From an uncultured cyanobacterium (GTDB lineage Bacteria; Cyanobacteriota; Cyanobacteriia; PCC-6307; Cyanobiaceae): a stretch of DNA of 64,000 bases. The notes beneath the pieces are model-generated. The model was not told where the DNA came from. It worked only from the letters and a program-made list of their open reading frames with translations, and ran no database searches. The position numbers and the translations under genes are program-made. Below, piece after piece: positions 1 to 10,151 of the stretch; the stretch's first letter is position 1; every line of letters begins with the position of its first letter. The DNA is taken from positions 28,285 through 92,284 of the forward strand of contig CAIJRN010000052.1 of the NCBI GenBank assembly GCA_903823115.1. Direction: 5' to 3'.

Positions 1-379
1 GGTGGCCGAAGCCGGTGGCTACGGCATGCTGATCGGTCCCCACGCCAGCGCTGAGCAGATCAGCGAATTCGCCGCCAAGATCGAGGCCGATCCCCGCAAC
101 TACATCGCCCAGCCCACCCTGGAACTCTCCACCGTCCCCTCCCTCAGCGAGGGTGAGCTCTACCCCTGCCACGTCGATCTGCGGCCCTACGTGCTGCGCG
201 GCAAGGGGGCCTGGGTGACCCCCGGCGGCCTCACCCGGGTGGCCCTGCGCCGGGGCTCCCTGGTGGTCAACTCCTCCCAGGGGGGCGGCTGCAAGGACAC
301 CTGGATCGTCGATGAGAGCTCCGGTCTGCAGAGCCAGAGCCAAACCCAGACCCAGAGCCAGGAGGTGGCCCCATGCTGA
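1..379 (+). CDS. Circularly permuted ATP-grasp protein (C-terminal end, partial)
   Basis: Only the last ~125 codons are in the window; the reading frame is open at the left edge. The residues match the C-terminal part of the circularly permuted ATP-grasp family (DUF404/DUF407 type): a 'LRPYVLRG' stretch, then '[11 protein letters not shown]' and '[12 protein letters not shown]', which I recognise as the conserved end of this family. These enzymes are predicted amidoligases acting with alpha-E and transglutaminase-like partners, and both partners follow directly here. A Ser/Gln/Thr-rich tail ([10 protein letters not shown]) ends the protein. The stop overlaps the next start by 7 bp, so the genes are translationally coupled. 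Family assignment is firm; substrate is unknown. Confidence 0.85.
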   Translation, partial: VAEAGGYGMLIGPHASAEQISEFAAKIEADPRNYIAQPTLELSTVPSLSEGELYPCHVDLRPYVLRGKGAWVTPGGLTRVALRRGSLVVNSSQGGGCKDTWIVDESSGLQSQSQTQTQSQEVAPC

Positions 380-1353
380 GCCGCGTCGCCGACTCCCTGT
401 ACTGGATCAATCGCTATGTCGAGCGAGCCGAGAACATCTCACGCTTTGTCGAGGTGAGTGAGGCGATGGCGCTCGATTGTCCCCCCGGCAGTGCGGAACC
501 CTGGCTGCCCCTGATCGATGCCAGCGGCGATCGCGAGCTGTTTGACAAGCTCTACCCCGCCGGCACGCCGGACAATGTGATTCGCTTCCTGGTGCGCGAC
601 GCCGACAATCCCAGCAGCGTGCTCAATTGCATCGACTTCGCCCGCGAAAACGCGCGCCAGATCCGCGATGTGATCACCACCGAGATGTGGGAGCAGATGA
701 ACGACGTCTACTGGAACCTGCAGGAAGCCAGCTTCTGGAACCAGCCACCCCAGGAACAACTGCGCGACATCCGCCGGGCCTGCCAGTTGTTCTATGGCAT
801 CACCGATGCCACCCTCAGCCGCGATCTCTCCTGGCAGTTCAGCCGCCTCGGCAGATTGCTGGAGCGGGCCGAGAAGACCACCCGCATCCTCGACGTCAAA
901 TACTTCCTGCTGCTGCCCACCAATGAGGACGTGGGCGGTGTGCTCGATGAGCTGCAGTGGATTGCCCTGCTGCGCACGGCCGGGGCTTACCAGATGTTCC
1001 GCCAGTCCCAGCAACAGGCGATCGCACCGAAAGCCGTGGCCTCCTTCCTGTTGCTGGATCCGATCTTCCCCCGCTCGGTGCGCTACTGCCTGGAACGCAT
1101 CAGCGACACCTTGCGCATCATCCGCAGCAGCGCTGTTCCTGGTCCGCCGGATGATCTGGAATGTCTGGTTGGCCTGGTGCTGGCCCGCTGGAGTTTCACC
1201 CGCATCGACGAACTGATCGCCAATGGGCTGCATGAAGCGATCGATCATCTGCAACAGGATCTCAACCGGCTCCACGATCTGATCGAAGCGCGCTATTTCA
1301 TCTCCTCCACCAGCACCCCTTCCGGTTCTGAACCCGCATGCGCGCCCGCGTAA
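373..1353 (+). CDS. Alpha-E domain protein (DUF403)
   Basis: A 326-aa, mostly helical protein beginning [21 protein letters not shown], the typical opening of alpha-E (DUF403) proteins. Later stretches such as '[30 protein letters not shown]' are also family hallmarks. Alpha-E proteins are nearly always encoded next to circularly permuted ATP-grasp and transglutaminase-like genes and are thought to act with them in synthesis or modification of a peptide; no reaction is proven for this domain. It overlaps the upstream ATP-grasp gene by 7 bp and the downstream transglutaminase gene by 16 bp, so the three form a tight operon. Start ATG fits both the family N-terminus and the overlap. Confidence 0.9.
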   Translation: MLSRVADSLYWINRYVERAENISRFVEVSEAMALDCPPGSAEPWLPLIDASGDRELFDKLYPAGTPDNVIRFLVRDADNPSSVLNCIDFARENARQIRDVITTEMWEQMNDVYWNLQEASFWNQPPQEQLRDIRRACQLFYGITDATLSRDLSWQFSRLGRLLERAEKTTRILDVKYFLLLPTNEDVGGVLDELQWIALLRTAGAYQMFRQSQQQAIAPKAVASFLLLDPIFPRSVRYCLERISDTLRIIRSSAVPGPPDDLECLVGLVLARWSFTRIDELIANGLHEAIDHLQQDLNRLHDLIEARYFISSTSTPSGSEPACAPA

Positions 1354-2237
1354 CCCATAGCCTCGATTATCACTACAGCGCACCGGTGCTGCTGGGGCCC
1401 CATCGCTTCTGCCTCAAGCCCCGCGGCCACGGCTTCCAGCGTCTGGTGCACTTTCAGTTCGCGATCACACCGGAACCGGCCTGGCTCTATCCCCTGGTGG
1501 CCGCCAGCGGGGATGAGATTCTGCGGGCCCGCTTCGACGGCAGCACGGACCACTTCAGCGTGCGCTCGGTGAGCGAGGTGGAGACCCAGCTGCCGCCGCC
1601 GCTGGCGATCTGCCTGGAGGAGAACGAGCCCCAGCTTCCCTATCCCATCGGCCATCTCAACACCGATCTCAGCGGGGCGATCGCCGGCTGGCTCCCCAAC
1701 GGCCAGCATGATCCCGCCGCGGTCGACCTGGCCCAGGAGGCGCTGATGGGCAGCGATCAGCGCGCCCTGATGTTTCTGGACCAACTGGTGGAGATCATCC
1801 AGGACCGGGTCAAATACACCCAGCGCCACGTCGGTCCAGCCTGGCCGGCCGGCCGCACCCTCAAGGAGCGGGTGGGCTCCTGCCGCGATCTGGCGATGCT
1901 GATGATCGAATCCTGTCGCTGTGTCGGACTGCCGGCCCGTTTCGTCAGCGGTTATCACCTGGTGGAGCCGAAACCCAGGCAATACGACCTGCACGCCTGG
2001 GCTGAGATCTATCTGCCGGGAGCCGGTTGGCGCGGCTTCGACCCCAGCGGCATGGGAGCCATCGACGATCGCTACATCACCCTGGCCACCTCCTCCAAAC
2101 CCCTGCTCACCGCCGCCATCAATGGCAGCTTCTCCGGCGACGAGCCCGTGCAGAGCGAGATGACCTGGAACATCGAGGCCGAAATCCTGGAAACCAACCA
2201 CCTGGCCGCCGAAGCCATGGACGTGCTGCAGATCTGA
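1338..2237 (+). CDS. Transglutaminase-like cysteine peptidase family protein
   Basis: A 299-aa protein with an N-terminal beta-rich region (about residues 1-90, 'YHYSAPVLLGPHRFCLKPR') matching the bacterial transglutaminase-like N-terminal domain, followed by a transglutaminase core. The catalytic triad is readable: Cys182 in 'GSCRDLA', His219 in 'HAWAEIY' and Asp235 in 'GFDPSG'. Such proteins are predicted to cleave or transfer amide bonds on a peptide made or modified by the ATP-grasp/alpha-E partners encoded directly upstream. It overlaps the alpha-E gene by 16 bp. There is no signal peptide, so it should be cytoplasmic. The physiological substrate cannot be told from sequence. Confidence 0.9.
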   Translation: MRARVTHSLDYHYSAPVLLGPHRFCLKPRGHGFQRLVHFQFAITPEPAWLYPLVAASGDEILRARFDGSTDHFSVRSVSEVETQLPPPLAICLEENEPQLPYPIGHLNTDLSGAIAGWLPNGQHDPAAVDLAQEALMGSDQRALMFLDQLVEIIQDRVKYTQRHVGPAWPAGRTLKERVGSCRDLAMLMIESCRCVGLPARFVSGYHLVEPKPRQYDLHAWAEIYLPGAGWRGFDPSGMGAIDDRYITLATSSKPLLTAAINGSFSGDEPVQSEMTWNIEAEILETNHLAAEAMDVLQI

Positions 2238-2363
2238 GCCACAGCCACCGCGAGCTGCCCGCGATCCAAAGCGAGCCTTAAGGATTCCAGCCTGGTAGCG
2301 GATGGAACAACAAAGCGCTCGATACCGGGCGATGACTGCAGCCCCTTCGCCCTTGCCCTCGCC

Positions 2364-4784
<2,421 letters not shown>

Positions 4785-4794
4785 CCCCTGGACG

Positions 4795-6879
4795 ATGACC
4801 TGGATGGAACCCGCAGCCCGGGCGGCTGAAGCCCGTTTGATCAAGGCCGGCATCCAGCTGACCCTGGGCGGTGAGCCCACCTTCGTGCCGCTCGAACCCG
4901 AGGGGGCCGAGTGGAGCATCACGGCCGATGGCCCCACCAAGCTGCCGATCGCCCGCCGCCTCGGCCGGGAGCTGCAGCTGAGCGCCTGGCCCGGCAGCAC
5001 CCTGCTCTATTGCCCCGGCAAGCGCTACGACGGCGAGGTCAACCCGCGCTGGGCCCTGCGGCTGATCACCGGCCTGGCCGGACAGCCGCCGGTGCACTGG
5101 CCCAACCCCTGCCAGCCGGGCCTGACCGGCCGGCAGCTGGCGGGCGATGAGGGCGAGGCCTGGCTGGCCCGGCTGGCGGAACTCCTGGGCATCGAGCTCG
5201 AACCCGTGCCCCTGCGCGATCCCCTCGACGGCGAGCGGCGGGTCTGGGCCGTGCCGCTGAGCTGCGATCCCGACACAGCCAGCGATCCCGACGACGACAG
5301 CGACCCGGCCCGGCGCTCGATCCCCTGGCGGCCGGCCGCCTGGCCCCTGGACGAGGCCCTGCGGGAACTCAGCGGGGCGCCGGGACCTGCCGGCCTGCGC
5401 CTGCCCCTGGAGCACATGCCGGAATCGCTGCCACGTCAGGTGCTCACCCTGGAGATCGGCGCCGATGGCTGGGAGCTGTTCCTGCCGCCCCTCACCCGCC
5501 GCCCGCTGGAAACCCTGCTGCAGGCGGTGGCCGACAGCCTTGCTGATCTGGCGGCGCCGCGGCTCAGCGGCGTGCTGCCGGTGGACACCGAAGGCCACTG
5601 GCAGGTGCTCGGGCTCACCGCCGATCCGGGCGTTCTCGAGATCAATCTGCCGATCTGCCACGGCTGGGCCGACTATCACGGCTGGATGACCCTGCTGGAG
5701 CAGGCCTGCGCGACGGTGGGCCTGCGCAGCTGGAAACCAGCGGCCGGCGGCCGCCAGGAGAGCACCGGCGGCGGCAACCACCTGCTCTGGGGTGGACCGG
5801 ACCTGGCCCACCATCCCTTCTTCAGCCGGCCGGCCTGGCTGGTGGGAATCCTGCGCTACTGGCAGCACCACCCGGCGCTGGCCTACCTGTTCAGCGGCCC
5901 CGGCGTGGGTCCGTCCTCCCAGGCGCCACGGCCTGATGAGGCGGCCGGCTCGATCGTTGATCTGGAGCTGGCCTACCGGGCCCTGGAGCAGGCCGACGAC
6001 GGCCGCAGTGCCGACGATCCCCGCGGCGACCATCGCAGCCTGATCGGCGAAACCCTGCGCCATCTGCACGCCGACCGCAGCGGCAACAACCATCGCTGCG
6101 AGATCAGCTTCGACAAGTTCTGGAATCCCGGCGCCCCCGCCGGTTGCCTCGGCCTGGTGGAGTTCCGGGCCCTGGAAAGCCTGCCCCAGGTGGGCTGGAG
6201 CAGCGCCATCGCCCTGCTCTGGAGCAGCCTGGCCGCCCACCTGCTGGAGCCGGCCCATCGCCCCCGGGCCCTGCGGGACTGGGGCCCGGAGCTGCACGAC
6301 CGGATGCTGCTGCCCAGCCAGCTGTGGGCGGATCTCGAAGCGATCCTGGCCGAATTGGCCGCCGCTGGCCTGCCGCTCGATCCCACCCCCTACAGACAGG
6401 TCTGGGAGTGGCGCTTCCCGCCCCTGCTGGAGTGGCGGCAGAACGACGACTGGGTGGTGCTGAGGCCGGCCCTCGAGCCCTGGCCCCTGATCTGTGACAC
6501 CCCGGTCCAGGGGGGCTTCACCAGCCGCTTCATCGATGGCTCCCTGCGGCGCTTCGAAGTGAGCGTCAGCGAGGGTTTCCGCCAGCACGGCAGCCTGCTG
6601 CTCAACGGCCGCCCCCTGCCCCTGCAGGGACCAACCCTGGCGGTGCGCTACCGCCATCTCAGGCTTTATCCCTGCCTGCATCCCGCCATCGCCCCCCAGC
6701 TACCGCTGGAGCTGGAGATCATCACTCCCGCGGACTGCAGCCGCTTTCGGCTTGAGGAGCAGGATCTGGCCTTCAGGCCCCTGGATCAAAGCTCCGAGGC
6801 CGGGTCCCCGTCGGCGGGGGCACCCTGGAGCGGCCGCCAACGTCCTGACGATGTGACGCTCGATCTGCGGCTGGATTGA
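4795..6879 (+). CDS. DUF2126 protein (stand-alone, no transglutaminase domain)
   Basis: A roughly 694-aa protein matching the DUF2126 region that in many bacteria is the C-terminal two thirds of a ~1100-aa transglutaminase-DUF2126 protein. Recognisable parts are 'LTLGGEPTFV' near the N-terminus, 'NLPICHGWADYHGWM', 'STGGGNHLLWGG', 'HRCEISFDKFWNPGAPAG', 'GLVEFRALES', and a C-terminal 'GFTSRFIDGSLRRFEV'. There is no N-terminal transglutaminase domain here; that activity is encoded separately at 1338-2237. The ORF track starts at a GTG inside glgP, but ATG 4795 lies just past the glgP stop and is my preferred start. DUF2126 has conserved acidic and His residues suggesting an enzyme, but its reaction is unproven. 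Confidence 0.85.
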   Translation: MTWMEPAARAAEARLIKAGIQLTLGGEPTFVPLEPEGAEWSITADGPTKLPIARRLGRELQLSAWPGSTLLYCPGKRYDGEVNPRWALRLITGLAGQPPVHWPNPCQPGLTGRQLAGDEGEAWLARLAELLGIELEPVPLRDPLDGERRVWAVPLSCDPDTASDPDDDSDPARRSIPWRPAAWPLDEALRELSGAPGPAGLRLPLEHMPESLPRQVLTLEIGADGWELFLPPLTRRPLETLLQAVADSLADLAAPRLSGVLPVDTEGHWQVLGLTADPGVLEINLPICHGWADYHGWMTLLEQACATVGLRSWKPAAGGRQESTGGGNHLLWGGPDLAHHPFFSRPAWLVGILRYWQHHPALAYLFSGPGVGPSSQAPRPDEAAGSIVDLELAYRALEQADDGRSADDPRGDHRSLIGETLRHLHADRSGNNHRCEISFDKFWNPGAPAGCLGLVEFRALESLPQVGWSSAIALLWSSLAAHLLEPAHRPRALRDWGPELHDRMLLPSQLWADLEAILAELAAAGLPLDPTPYRQVWEWRFPPLLEWRQNDDWVVLRPALEPWPLICDTPVQGGFTSRFIDGSLRRFEVSVSEGFRQHGSLLLNGRPLPLQGPTLAVRYRHLRLYPCLHPAIAPQLPLELEIITPADCSRFRLEEQDLAFRPLDQSSEAGSPSAGAPWSGRQRPDDVTLDLRLD

Positions 6880-6924
6880 GGCGGCACCAAGTCTGAATCT
6901 CGGTGCCCTGGAGGCCGCCTGGCC

Positions 6925-7470
6925 TTACCAGCTGACGCCGTGCAGCTTGGGCAGGGGAGCCGTGCGGAACGTAGTGGCAAACAGGCGAGGGATGCGGCGG
7001 CTGTTGTACACGCGGAACTCACGCATCACGTTGGCACCCGGATCGCGCACGGCCTGATTGAGCACGACGGAACCATCGGGATCCGAGACGGAGCGATGGA
7101 AGGTGCCGGGAGGAATGCGCAGGATGTCGCCGCCGGTTTCAAGGCGAACAATGTGGTACGGGTAATTCCAGCCGAGATTCACCAGATAAAAGGTGCGGCC
7201 ACCATGCAGGGCCAGCAGATTGTCCTCCTGGTGGGGATGCAGATAGAACTGCCAGGCGCCGGTCTTTTCCTCATCGGGAGGGCTGATGGCGGGCCCGCTA
7301 TGAATCACCAGATCGCGAGCATTCGATGTGGCTACGGTGATATCAAAGAAACGGACAGCCGGGGTATCGCGGAACTTTTCATAGGGGACCAGTTCGAACA
7401 TCGGCGCCTGGCGGGGCGCCCTCTGCGGGCTGGGGTGCAGATGTTCGCTGCTGGGGCGACTGATGGTCAT
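6925..7470 (-). CDS. Cupin-like hypothetical protein
   Basis: About 181 aa from the ATG at 7470 (MTISRPSSEH), or 142 aa from a later Met before 'FELVPYEKF'. The ORF track extends further upstream, but that segment reads like non-coding sequence. The body looks like a double-stranded beta-helix: 'WQFYLHPHQEDNLLALHGGRTFYLVNLGWNYPYH' then 'GDILRIPPGTFHRSVSDPDGS', where the His, Glu/Asp and 'PPGTFHR' motif resemble cupin metal sites. The protein could be a sugar epimerase-like or regulatory cupin; no specific function is recognisable. It is convergent with the DUF2126 gene and divergent from the CsgG-like gene. Confidence 0.7.
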   Translation of the reverse strand: MTISRPSSEHLHPSPQRAPRQAPMFELVPYEKFRDTPAVRFFDITVATSNARDLVIHSGPAISPPDEEKTGAWQFYLHPHQEDNLLALHGGRTFYLVNLGWNYPYHIVRLETGGDILRIPPGTFHRSVSDPDGSVVLNQAVRDPGANVMREFRVYNSRRIPRLFATTFRTAPLPKLHGVSW

Positions 7471-7684
7471 GGCGGAGGCTGCGGTTGGGCAGCCCTGGGC
7501 TTGGTGATCAACCAGTGAACCGAACGTCGCCCCTGCCAACCGTCGAGCTGGCTACCGAATTGCGTCACAGGTGGTCCACTTTGCCGATTGGTGAGGCCCG
7601 GGGCGACGGCTCCCGCCGCCGCGAGCCGAGCAAGCGACCGACTTGCGGTTGCTTGAATGGAGGTTGCGAGATCTGGGGGTTTCG

Positions 7685-8542
7685 ATGCTGAAGCAGTCGA
7701 TCAAGGCCCGCCTCACCAACCTGCTGCTGGCCGGACTGTTGACGCCCCTGCCGGCAGCCCTCGCCCAGCCCAGCGGCCCCGTTGGCGTTCCCTACAGGCC
7801 CACGGTCTCCGTACCGGATTTCAAGAACACCGTCACCCAGCCCACCTGGTGGTGGCAGGGGCCCGTGGCGGCGGATCTGGCGGCGGCCCTGGCCAATGAA
7901 CTGCAGGCCACCGGCAGCCTGCAGGTGGTGGAACGCAGCAACGTCGGTGCCGTGCTGAGCGAACAGGAACTGACCGAACTGGGCATCGTGCGCCCGGGTC
8001 CGAATGCCGCCCGCAAGGGCCAGATGACCGGCGCCCGCTACATCGTGCTGGGCACGGTGACCTCCTACGACTCCAATGTCGAGGAGAAGGCCAGCGGCAG
8101 TCACTTCGGCCTGATGGGCTTCGGCAACAACCAGCAGCAGCTCGAAACCAAGGACTACGTGGCGATCGACATCCGTGTGGTCGACAGCAGCAGCGGCGAG
8201 GTGGTGGGCGCCCGCACCGTCGAAGGCCGCGCCAGCAATGTCGCCGAGGCCAGGGAGCAAGGGGTCAGCCTGCTGCCCCTGGCGGGCGCCGCCCTGCTGC
8301 TGGCGCCGAACATGGGTCGCACCGGCCAGGTGCTGACCGGCGCCGCCGGCACCCTCAACTTCGGCAACAGCAGCTCCCAGGCCCAGCGCACCCCCGCCGC
8401 CAAGGCGATCCGGGCCGCCCTGGCCGAGGCCTCCGAGTACGTCAGCTGTGTGCTCGTGCCCCAGGGGGACTGCCTGGCCCGCTTCGCCGCCAAGGACCAG
8501 CTGCGGCGCGAGCGCAATCAGGGCGTGCTGAAGCTGGATTGA
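7685..8542 (+). CDS. CsgG/HfaB-family secreted or envelope protein
   Basis: A 285-aa protein beginning with a Sec-type signal peptide (basic 'MLKQSIKAR', a hydrophobic leucine run, and a likely ALA-Q cleavage site near residue 27). The mature part carries CsgG-like features: 'VSVPDFKN', 'LANELQATGSLQVVERSNVGAVLSEQE', 'GARYIVLGTVTSYD' and 'IDIRVVDSSSGEVVGARTVEG'. CsgG-family proteins form or assemble outer-membrane export channels. The family's usual lipobox cysteine is not seen, so it may be periplasmic rather than a lipoprotein. ATG 7685 was preferred over the track start because the signal peptide begins there. No curli-type partner genes are nearby, so the exported substrate is unknown. 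Confidence 0.8.
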   Translation: MLKQSIKARLTNLLLAGLLTPLPAALAQPSGPVGVPYRPTVSVPDFKNTVTQPTWWWQGPVAADLAAALANELQATGSLQVVERSNVGAVLSEQELTELGIVRPGPNAARKGQMTGARYIVLGTVTSYDSNVEEKASGSHFGLMGFGNNQQQLETKDYVAIDIRVVDSSSGEVVGARTVEGRASNVAEAREQGVSLLPLAGAALLLAPNMGRTGQVLTGAAGTLNFGNSSSQAQRTPAAKAIRAALAEASEYVSCVLVPQGDCLARFAAKDQLRRERNQGVLKLD

Positions 8543-8574
8543 GGTCCGCTCAGAGGGGGCTCAAGGGAGACCAC

Positions 8575-9435
8575 TCAGAAGGGGATCGGCATCGTCACGT
8601 CGGCGGGCTCGGGCGCACAGAGCGGCACCCGCTGATTCACCACCTCGCCGATCACCACGATCGAAGGAGAGGCGAAACCCTCGGCTTCCACCCGCTCGGC
8701 CAGGTCCGCCAGGGTGGCCACCAGCGACCGCTGGCCCCTCACGGTGCCCTGCTGGATCACGGCGGCGGGCGTGGCGGGTGCCAGGCCACCGGCGACCAGC
8801 TCCGCGACGATGCGGGCCAGGTTGTGCAGGCCCATGTAGATCACCAGGCCGTCGCTGCTGCGGGCCAGGCCGCGCCAGTCGACGCCGGCACGGCCCTTGT
8901 CGATCTCCTCATGGCCGGTGACAAAGGTGACGCTGGAGCCCGCCTTGCGATGGGTGACGGGGATGCCGGCATAGGCCGGGGCGGCGATGCCGGCGGTGAC
9001 CCCCGGCACCACCTGCACCGGAATACCCCGCGCCGCCAGATGGGCCGCCTCCTCACCGCCGCGGCCGAACAGAAACGGATCGCCGCCCTTGAGCCGCACG
9101 ATCGTGCCGAGGCGGCCGGCCAGCTCCACCAGCACGGCGTTGGTGCTGGGCTGGGGCACCGAATGGTGGCCGCGGCGCTTGCCGACGAAGTGGCGCTCGC
9201 AGCCCGCCGGCACCAGATCGAGAACAGCCTTGGGCACCAGCGAGTCGTAGACGAGGGCGTCGCATTGGCGCAACAGCCGGTGAGCCTTGAGGGTCAGCAG
9301 CTCGGGATCTCCGGGCCCCGCCCCCACCAGATAGACGGTGCCCGGGGGCTGCGGAACTGGCGGCGATACGTTCGCGCCGGCATCGGCAGCGTCGGCAATG
9401 GCGGGATCGGCAAGGGGTGCGCTGTCACGGCTCAT
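8575..9435 (-). CDS. cobA: Uroporphyrinogen-III C-methyltransferase (SUMT)
   Basis: A 286-aa protein that makes precorrin-2 from uroporphyrinogen III, the first step to siroheme and cobalamin. Motifs: 'VYLVGAGPGDPELLTLKA' (SAM-site glycine-rich loop), 'VRLKGGDPFLFGRGGEEA', 'VVPGVTAGIAAPAYAGIPVTHR', and 'LVIYMGLHNL'. The true start is the ATG at 9435; the longer ORF upstream is the antisense of other genes. An Ala/Asp/Pro-rich extension of about 30 residues (ADPAIADAADAGA) precedes the catalytic domain. The start overlaps the stop of the upstream cbiX-like gene by 4 bp (ATGA), so the two are co-translated; together they can supply siroheme for nitrite reductase. Confidence 0.95.
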   Translation of the reverse strand: MSRDSAPLADPAIADAADAGANVSPPVPQPPGTVYLVGAGPGDPELLTLKAHRLLRQCDALVYDSLVPKAVLDLVPAGCERHFVGKRRGHHSVPQPSTNAVLVELAGRLGTIVRLKGGDPFLFGRGGEEAAHLAARGIPVQVVPGVTAGIAAPAYAGIPVTHRKAGSSVTFVTGHEEIDKGRAGVDWRGLARSSDGLVIYMGLHNLARIVAELVAGGLAPATPAAVIQQGTVRGQRSLVATLADLAERVEAEGFASPSIVVIGEVVNQRVPLCAPEPADVTMPIPF

Positions 9436-10109
9436 GGCAAGGCGGCGAGTTGCTCGAGCAGCAGCTGGCGCAGCCGCGGCCTCTCCAGCAGCGGCGCCGC
9501 CTGAGATCTGCTGAGCAGGGGCTCCAGCCGCTCGGTGAGCCGGTTGGCGGCCAGGGCCAGGGGGAGTACGGGGCCGTCGATGGCCAGGGCGAGTTCTTCG
9601 GGATTCTGCGAACTGTATGGAGTCGCCAGACAGCGGCAGCCGAGGCTGCGTTGCAGATGGGCCAGGTAGCGAAGGGCCAGCTGCCCCTCCAGCGGGTGAT
9701 GCAGCAGCAGTGGCGGCCGCGCCGGAAGCCGCTCGCCGGCGACGACCGGATCCGCCAGGGCGACCAACTCCGCCGCCAGGGCTTGCTGCCAGGCCGGCCA
9801 GGCGCCCAGGAACGGCAGGCGCCGCACGCCGGCGCCGGCTGGAACGACTGCCGGGTTGGGCCGCAGCTGCCGGGCCAGGGCCGGCACATCGACGCGGGCG
9901 TGGTTGCCCGGCAGCAGCAACAGGGGCACCAGGGTCAGCCCAGAGCCCCACAGGGCAAGCGCCTCGCCGGGTGGCGGCGGCGCCGTCAGGGCCCGCAGGC
10001 CCACCGGCGCCTGACGGCGCTGCTGCAACTCCTGCGCCAGCTGGCGATACACCTCGGGAATCTCGCCGCCGGTGCGCCCATGCACCACCAGCAGCAGGGG
10101 AGTTGCCAT
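9432..10109 (-). CDS. CbiX/SirB-like sirohydrochlorin chelatase family protein
   Basis: A 225-aa protein starting MATPLLLVVHGRTGGE, with the His in the family's 'HG' motif after the first strand, then 'LVPLLLLPGNHARVDVP' (second His). This is the CbiX/SirB fold used to insert iron or cobalt into sirohydrochlorin. Placement 4 bp upstream of cobA, on the same strand, fits a role in siroheme synthesis. The second half (about residues 110-225) keeps a His ('LLHHPLEGQLALRYLAHL') but is diverged, so catalytic competence and metal choice are uncertain. Start ATG 10109 lies 42 bp from the divergent trpD-like/narM gene. Confidence 0.82.
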   Translation of the reverse strand: MATPLLLVVHGRTGGEIPEVYRQLAQELQQRRQAPVGLRALTAPPPPGEALALWGSGLTLVPLLLLPGNHARVDVPALARQLRPNPAVVPAGAGVRRLPFLGAWPAWQQALAAELVALADPVVAGERLPARPPLLLHHPLEGQLALRYLAHLQRSLGCRCLATPYSSQNPEELALAIDGPVLPLALAANRLTERLEPLLSRSQAAPLLERPRLRQLLLEQLAALP

Positions 10110-10151
10110 GATCCGCTGCACCACCTGCGCCGGGCTCCGGACCGAACTCCC

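Noticed and set aside
9417-10151. N-terminal extension of the TrpD-like/NarM ORF as given in the track
   Set aside because: It is antisense to cobA and the cbiX-like gene and lacks homology features; ATG 10152 begins the real protein.
10110-10151. NtcA site (GTA-N8-TAC) between the cbiX-like and narM-fusion genes
   Set aside because: No GTA/TAC pair with the right spacing occurs in this 42-bp gap, nor in the moaA-MNT gap.
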